DNA of 64,000 nt from Bolinopsis microptera (lineage: Eukaryota; Ctenophora; Tentaculata; Lobata; Bolinopsidae). Positions within the stretch are counted from its first letter, which is position 1. Every line of letters starts with the position of its first letter. Of the stretch, positions 58,023 through 64,000 are shown piece by piece. The notes under the pieces are model-generated. The model did no database searches. It was not told the origin of the DNA and saw only the letters and a list, made by a program, of their open reading frames with translations. The stretch is from contig NC_087079.1 of assembly GCF_026151205.1 (NCBI RefSeq), forward strand, positions 10,530,635 through 10,594,634, read 5' to 3'. Both the position numbers and the translations under genes were made by a program.

Positions 58023-58113
58023 GTGGTAGCCTGTTGTCCGTGAGGAATCTGAAGGTACAGAAGAACCAGAGGAAAGCGACTGTGAGGAATCGGGAGATAC
58101 AAAGGATCCTGTA

Positions 58114-58710
58114 GTGCAGGTGTTGAATGAAACTGAAGACAACACTATTAGTCGCGTGGTTGAAGAGAACTTGCCCAGAGTAGAGCCAGTGAAGATTGAA
58201 GAGGACTGGACCAATGTAGAGCCGGTGAAGAATGGAGCTCTCAATCTCAAGAAGGATGATATAGTGAGATTTAGAGGCCAAGAAACCGAAGACTGGACAA
58301 AAGGACTCGTGACAAGTCGGGCAGGAAAATCGACAGGTCAGTACAAGAATGAGTATAACTTGGAGATACAAGACGAAGAAGAAGCCCTGGCCGTGGATTT
58401 AGACGGGATGACAGTGGAAAGACTCATGTTTTTGGAAAACGAAGAAGAGGACAGTGATGAGGAACTGCTTTTCATAGAAGAGGACAGATTTGTGTTTAGT
58501 GTGAGCAAGGTGTTCACAGAAGATCCTGGCGTAAAAGAAGCTAAAGAATTAGAGTTGTTAAAGTTTCATGAGTTTGGAGTCTATGAAGAAGTAAGAGATG
58601 TGGGACAACCGTCAGTATCGTCTCGTTGGATAGTGGCAAAGCGAAATGTTGCTTTACTGTTCTTTGTCTTTAACTTCCTCGCTTCTTCCCCTGTGAGTGA
58701 CTCTGTGTAG
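58114..58710 (+). pseudogene. copia pol fragment (integrase tail to start of RT)
   Basis: Forward-strand frame of 198 codons. KKDDIVRFRG and the following basic/aromatic stretch resemble the end of a copia integrase; an acidic linker follows, then ELELLKFHEFGVYEEV and SSRWIVAKR, the N-terminal start of the RVT_2 reverse transcriptase. At about 58645 the frame runs into the inverted gag-protease block, so the remaining residues are not from pol. Confidence 0.75.
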
Positions 58711-59762
58711 ACTTCTAGCCACTTTTTTCCACATACCGTTGCAGGCGCACCTGTGTCTAGTAAACCTTTGTTTACAGTTTCTCCGATGAAGTATGTATAC
58801 TGTTCGTCTCTTTCAGGTAGAACTACTTCTCTCGTCATATCAGCCAGGTATGTATACCTTTGTCTTTGACCTTCTGTCTTATAAGTATTTCTTTGACCTT
58901 CAGTCTTGTAAGTATTATGAGGGCAGTTTGCTACACGATGGTTTGGATTTTTGCAAATATAACAACCCTGGTAGTTTTGGTTGGTTTGCTTTGTTCGGTT
59001 ATCATTGCCATTACCATACTTTCTGAACTTTCCTTTCCCCCTGAACCTTCCGGTATTGTAAAGAACACCCTCATCTTCACTTTCTGCAGTTTCTCCACTG
59101 GCACTGCTGCCTTGTCTACTTCTTTGATCTGTAAACATGATGCCTTGTTCTTCCTTAATAACAGTTTCTATCCGGGTAGGACTTTCAAATGGTACTTCAT
59201 CTCCAAATGTCTGCTTCAACGATTGGACCATCATTTTATAGTCTAGCTTCGTTATTGTTGCTTTTACAAGCCGTTTCTGGTCCGGGTTAAGGTTTGCTTG
59301 ATTGAGGAGTTTATACGCTAACACCCCATCCTCGTACACTACTTGTCCTCTCAGTTGGTCTATCTTCTTTCTTTTCTGTTCAAAGTCTCGCACATACAGG
59401 TCCATTGCAACACCTTCTGGTCTCTTATAGTGTTCGAAATCTTCAATTGCCATGAACAGATTGTGTGTGGCGTCTTTTAGAAACAGAGAATCCAGCTCTG
59501 TTATCAGCTTATCAACTCCGGTTTCAACTCCTAACTCTGCTGGTGCTATTTGTAGTGCTGCTTCATACGCTCTTCCATTCATGGATCCAATCAGACGGCT
59601 GGCTTGTTGAGTTTTCTTTGCTGTTGTTCCCAACTGCCACACTTTGACTGCTTTCTTCCAACGGCTGTAGTCGCTGTCATCCTCTAAATTCGGTATCTTC
59701 TCGCTCATAACGTGAATGAATGTGACAATTACTACAAACACAAAACTACAGTACACTGACAC
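58581..59762 (-). CDS. copia Gag plus protease start (inverted block)
   Basis: A 393-codon minus-strand frame, probably starting at the second ATG (59708, MSEKIPNLEDD). Residues to about 200 form a copia-type Gag (DYSRWKKAVKVWQLGT, FLKDATHNLFMAIEDF). A zinc knuckle CYICKNPNHRVANC (C-X2-C-X4-H-X4-C) follows, then the aspartic protease active site LLDTGAPATVCG. The true frame ends near 58645, where the inversion joins pol; the last residues come from the other strand of pol. A 17-bp piece of LTR end plus the primer site lies at 59985-60015 in the inverted sense, ahead of this gag. Confidence 0.85.
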   Translation of the reverse strand: MSVYCSFVFVVIVTFIHVMSEKIPNLEDDSDYSRWKKAVKVWQLGTTAKKTQQASRLIGSMNGRAYEAALQIAPAELGVETGVDKLITELDSLFLKDATHNLFMAIEDFEHYKRPEGVAMDLYVRDFEQKRKKIDQLRGQVVYEDGVLAYKLLNQANLNPDQKRLVKATITKLDYKMMVQSLKQTFGDEVPFESPTRIETVIKEEQGIMFTDQRSRQGSSASGETAESEDEGVLYNTGRFRGKGKFRKYGNGNDNRTKQTNQNYQGCYICKNPNHRVANCPHNTYKTEGQRNTYKTEGQRQRYTYLADMTREVVLPERDEQYTYFIGETVNKGLLDTGAPATVCGKKWLEVYTESLTGEEARKLKTKNSKATFRFATIQRDDTDGCPTSLTSS

Positions 59763-60255
59763 AAACAGTACACTGACTATAACTAACAGTACACTGACTA
59801 TAACTAACTAACACTGAGTTTTAAATCTAAATTACTTTCAACACTTGAATCAGTTCAATACTTTCTAGTTAGTCTCTTTCTTCTTTAAATTAACTGAACA
59901 GTCTATGACAATTTCTTCCAATTACCTTTTCTCTCCTTTCCTCTGGTTCTTCTTCGGTGGATCTGTCGTCTCTCACAAGTTAACTGAACTGCTACCACTG
60001 TTAATATGTGTGTTCTGAAGCTGTGTCAAGGATTGGTTCTTCTCCGCCGTGAGCATACACTTTCTTCCTTCTTCTGTTCAGTAACTAACGACTAGCAATT
60101 TTCTAATATTGGATTGTGAAAAGTTGAAATATTTTTACCGCGCACGCACGTTCTTTTAAGCAATTTGTAGAATTTAGGATGATTACGTGTCAAGTGTTTT
60201 TAAGTGTTTTTAAAGAGCTTCGAGCTATTTTCAAAAGTTTTTAAATAGGGGGGAA

Positions 60256-60555
60256 TGTTAGACTTAGCAGAATACTAATCATTATATATTCATAGCATGA
60301 GAACCGGTTGAAGTTTGTAGAAGGAAGATTTATGTTATTGTAGAGTATCAACCGGTACGTATTCCTTTAAACTATATATTTACAATGATCTATATACTAC
60401 TATATATTTACAATGGATAATTGGAACTTGATATAACTATTTGAGTTTATATTATTGGTGTAATAAATCCTATTTATTACAGGTTCTGTTTCTATTTCAA
60501 ACCCAGCGAGTTTCTCTTGTAAACAACTCAAGTCCTGTGAACACACATATTAACA
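60256..60555 (+). repeat. 3' LTR of copia-like element
   Basis: 300 bp, same sequence as the 5' copy, directly after the polypurine tract. Confidence 0.93.
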
Positions 60556-60560
60556 CTTCT

Positions 60561-61504
60561 ATAATAAATACGACACTTCAATTTACAGAATGCTTGCTAG
60601 AGATAAGACAAAATATTATCAGACTATACATGCAGCATGAGTAACTGGTGGATAAGCCTTCGGTAAAAACGGATCCGGAAAAGTCAATGCGGCACTCGGG
60701 TCCTTGGTATTGTCGTCAGTATATTGTCCATTATCTACGTTCTGCTTTCGTAGTTTAAACAATAGTGAGTTCTAAATATACAGCTTTAAACCGATTAAGT
60801 ATGAATGAATGAAATACCTGACAATCCGCACTCTTATAATCCAAAAGCATGAGTAACTCGTAGTGATGTATGATTTCTAGAAACTTTAAATTAAATTTGG
60901 CGCTCACAGGTCCTCATGAATATGTGATCGCCGCATAAGGTTCTGTAAATGCGCAGGGCACCTTCAAGCTTAAATTATTCACCATACTGAGGCAGTCAAC
61001 CAACGCGCGGCTTTATTTTTATGATATTACTTACTTACTTACCAAAATTTAAATTTGTTTTCCTAAAATTTGTTTTCCTACTTTAGTACATTTTGTAAAT
61101 CGTAAGTATAAATTAATTTATTAATATATCACTTGTACACATATCACAAATTATTATTTTTTAAATAAAACAATTTAATTTCTGTGAATTGGTTAACTTG
61201 ACTTAAAATATTTGAACTAAATATGAATTGATTGTGGGCATAAAATAAAATGTTGTTTAATAATTTTGTTTTATTTAACTCTTCAGAACATGGTCAGCAA
61301 ACTTTATAGTTTAAATAACCGAAGCCCCTATTAGTGGACAAAAATTAAACTAGCTCAGTAAAATGTAAGATAAAGCAGTTTATGAATTAGAGCTTGGTAT
61401 TCGGGTATCATTTAATGAAATATAATTATGTATTAGGGTTCATAGTGCTACACAAGATCATCGACAGTATGTTTTGTGTGTTGCAATTGCTTTTTCTGAC
61501 GACC
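60561..61504. other. noncoding, between copia-like and hAT-like elements
   Basis: AT-rich. AAATTTAAATTTGTTTTCC repeats near 61044-61080 resemble the motif at 55793 and 62895. No gene seen. Confidence 0.35.
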
Positions 61505-61512
61505 AACCATAT

Positions 61513-62805
61513 TAGGGTTTGCAATCGATAATATCGGCGATAAAATTATAGGCGATAATTCGTAGTAAAATCGTTATCGGTTATCGGCGATAATTTCTGA
61601 CCGATAAACCGATAATTTCAGAAATTTCTTTTCAAAAATAATTTCGGAATTTTCGAGACTTTACAGCTAACTCGCAGATTCTTACCTCCCATTTTCACTA
61701 GATTGATCATAAGATATGTGTGAAACTGATCAAAACATCTGAATTTGCTACTTAAGTACTTAAATCAGCAAGATTTGCAATGTTATCTTATCACTGTTGA
61801 TTGGTGAAACAAGGTATGTACTATGTAAAAGTATTCATATTTCATGGGATAGTTGCATATTTGAATTCAACGGAATTAAAGTTTAAACGGTAAATCTGTA
61901 ATAAGTATCCCCTAGTTTCGCCCCACCCTAATACAGATAAGCTGTTCACTTCAAACTATCAATTCAGTTACAACCGTATAAGGTAATAATTTGAACCCGA
62001 CACAGTACACAGTACACACCATAACAACACAATACACTCCTGCACAGTCCACACTCCACGCCCCTCCCCTGAGAAATGCCGATGATTAACTTGCCGATGA
62101 TTAACTTGCCTGGGTCGCTCATTTGCTTAAATAGTTGATTGATTACGTTACACGTATCAGTTGTTATCTGTTTTCTGTTGTGTCTCGGAAAACTAGTTAA
62201 TCTTGATATGTCAACCAACGAGATCTGGAAACATTTCACAAAAGAGGGGGACAACGTGGCCTGCATGCAATGTGACAAGTCTTTTCTCAGCACAACAGCC
62301 AAAAGGTCTTACACTAATCTTTGGTACCACTTGAGAGTTAAACACGGTATAGAAAATGCAGCTGCTAATAATGATAAATCTTCGGCATCCCCCAAAGTCA
62401 AGCGACCAAAAAATCAGTCCCTAATAGTATCTTACATCGAAAAGAAAACTCAAGCCGAAATGTATAGCCGTTTAGCGGCTGTGGAGTTCCACTTTGTGTA
62501 AGATTGTTATTGTCACTGACTGTTCACTGTAAGTGTAAAGTATATCGGATCTTCACTTTCAATTAATTGACTATTTTGAAATTACGCGTTTACAATTTGT
62601 GTACGATATCTCGGGAATTCATGACCCTCAATCACGGAAGTTATAAATCATGAACGTATGATTAATTAAGCCACTGAATCGATGGAAAATAAGCTAATTG
62701 TTCTGACCAAATTTTATCGCCGATAATTATCGTTATCGCCGATAATTGAAAAATTATTATCGGTTATCGGCGATAAAAAATTGTGGACCGATAATGCAAA
62801 CCCTA
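61513..62805. mobile_element. hAT-like element with BED finger
   Basis: Perfect 11-bp terminal inverted repeats TAGGGTTTGCA / TGCAAACCCTA, flanked by the 8-bp direct repeat AACCATAT (61505-61512 and 62806-62813). The terminal 100 bp on each side are packed with TTATCGGCGATAA-like palindromes. It carries one short ORF with a BED finger and no catalytic transposase domain, so it is a 1.29-kb non-autonomous derivative. Confidence 0.88.
62208..62501 (+). CDS. BED-type zinc-finger fragment of hAT transposase
   Basis: Starting at ATG 62208 (98 codons), the product begins MSTNEIWKHFTKEGDNVACMQC and shows C-X2-C and H-X4-H ligands with a NLWYHLRVKHG motif, the BED DNA-binding fold of hAT transposases. 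A basic linker (KVKRPKNQ) follows, and it ends before any RNase H-like domain. The end, TTTGTGTAAG, could be a splice donor. In the intact element this domain would bind the terminal repeats. Confidence 0.75.
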   Translation: MSTNEIWKHFTKEGDNVACMQCDKSFLSTTAKRSYTNLWYHLRVKHGIENAAANNDKSSASPKVKRPKNQSLIVSYIEKKTQAEMYSRLAAVEFHFV

Positions 62806-62813
62806 AACCATAT

Positions 62814-64000
62814 GTCAAACAGAGCATATGCCATCCAATAGTATACTCCTTACTGCTACTTCTAATTGACATCCTGTATGTATATAAGTAAAACAAAATT
62901 TAAGTAAAACAAAATTTAAATTTTATTGCCATTACAATGAATAATGATATCATAATAAGTATAAGTAGACATCCGATAATAAACTTGTTACATCCAGTAC
63001 AACCCAAGATGTCAGCCGACGCGACTTACAAAAATAAAGAAAGCTAGCATGTTATGTTCATTGTTCATAGTTTTTCTAACGAGCATGCTTAGCACTTAGG
63101 CTGTACGGAAATAGCTTTAATTCTACGTCATATTAAAAACTTTACATCATTTTTGAGATACAAAAATAAATTTGTAAAATAAATAACTCTTTTGCTGCTT
63201 AGGCGCGGCACTGTGCTTGACCCACATGCTAAACAGTGTGTAGCAACACATCGCTGAAAACAGAAGCTGAATGAGCTATATAAAGGGGGTGCCTATGGGA
63301 AATATGTCAAGTCTAAAATACACAGCAATGATGACCCTTAAAATAATACAAAATAAAACTTATTTCTACGGTTAGGTGATCGAACCCGTCGTGATTTTTA
63401 TCCAAATACTACGTAATCCAGAGTAATATAAAATTCATGCAAACAATGTACACAGGGTAATCCAGCAATGGTAACTAAAAATACAATTCTATTAATAAAT
63501 TAAAATCTTTGTCTTTCTTTTGTCTTCCTTTCTAATTTAACAATCTGAAAAAAAATTCCAAAGAAAACCCCTCTTTTAAAAAATCTGAGTAAAAATAATT
63601 AAAAAACCCCTGTAAGAAATAAAAGCCCCAGTACCAATTAAATGCACAGTCTTTTGTGTCAAGACTTACTATTTCCACCACACTAATCTAATCTAGTTGC
63701 TGTGCAGAAGCTATTTCATAAGTGATTACCGATTAGCTGTAGCATGCTTCATTAATTGACGATGTCAATTCATCTCAGCTCGGCGCGGCACAGTAGCGCA
63801 TCTCGCTTATCTACAGATGAGAAGCCTCATTGAGTGCGCGGCGCGGCACAGTAACGCATAGCGCTACAACATGCTTCATTACAATTTCCGTATTTTATGA
63901 CTATTGTATATTTTATTGCTTACATATTATATTTATCTAATCTAATATAATCTAATCTAATATGTCTCAGCATCAACAAGTAAAGGTGGCAATTAGATTT
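62814..64000. other. noncoding right edge
   Basis: AT-rich. An inverted copy of ATGGCAATAAAATTTAAATT (also at 55789) lies near 62910-62930. Two related GGCGCGGCACAGTAGCGCAT units occur near 63782 and 63840. No gene seen. Confidence 0.35.

Larger units (their letters stand above)
57723..60555 (+). mobile_element. Ty1/copia-like LTR retrotransposon, rearranged non-autonomous copy
   Basis: Two 300-bp LTRs (57723-58022 and 60256-60555) begin TGTTAG and end TTAACA and appear identical by eye. The 5-bp direct repeat CTTCT flanks both sides (57718-57722 and 60556-60560). A primer-site-like GTGGTAGC follows the left LTR, and a polypurine tract AGGGGGGAA precedes the right LTR. The 2.2-kb interior has a forward pol fragment and an inverted gag-protease block; most of integrase, reverse transcriptase and RNase H are gone. 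Confidence 0.92.

Overview
This is an AT-rich animal nuclear window. It has spliced genes with GT-AG introns, conserved metazoan proteins and many transposable elements. Gene content and transposon families (LTR/env element, Ty1/copia, non-LTR elements, hAT) suggest a marine invertebrate, perhaps a cnidarian, but the species cannot be fixed from the sequence alone.

Three host genes can be rebuilt exon by exon with every splice phase consistent. (1) DNAJC5, cysteine-string protein, + strand, 11807-21805, 7 exons, 198 aa. (2) PRIM1, DNA primase catalytic subunit, + strand, 23064-28606, 9 exons, 400 aa; its last intron holds an antisense non-LTR retrotransposon with a 10-bp target duplication. 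(3) RBPJ/Su(H)/CSL, the Notch-pathway transcription factor, - strand, 39613-30245, 14 coding exons, 590 aa, with a polyglutamine N-terminal extension. A second possible first exon lies far upstream at 53481-53386. The three genes have unrelated roles (synaptic chaperone, replication priming, Notch transcription), and no operon-like organisation is seen.

The left edge (1 to about 5.8 kb) is the 3' part of a retrovirus-like element. It has a glycoprotein-like ORF cut by the window edge, an unknown ORF, an ORF joining a CCHC zinc knuckle to an F-box, a 730-aa fusion-glycoprotein-like Env containing a PAN/Apple module, a polypurine tract and a probable LTR. From 6.5 to 8.2 kb lies a tandem repeat of about 199 bp whose units carry an RFX X-box-like palindrome. 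From 9.0 to 9.4 kb are two strong foldback structures.

The right half (40-64 kb) is mostly noncoding with mobile-element remains: a 3.57-kb block with inverted G/C-tract ends and an 8-bp target duplication, enclosing a decayed LINE; a 5'-truncated LINE with an RT domain; a young Ty1/copia-like element (300-bp LTRs, 5-bp target duplication) whose gag-protease block is inverted; and a 1.29-kb hAT-like element with a BED finger and an 8-bp target duplication. The palindrome TCACGTGA and its variants recur across the non-repetitive DNA far more often than expected.
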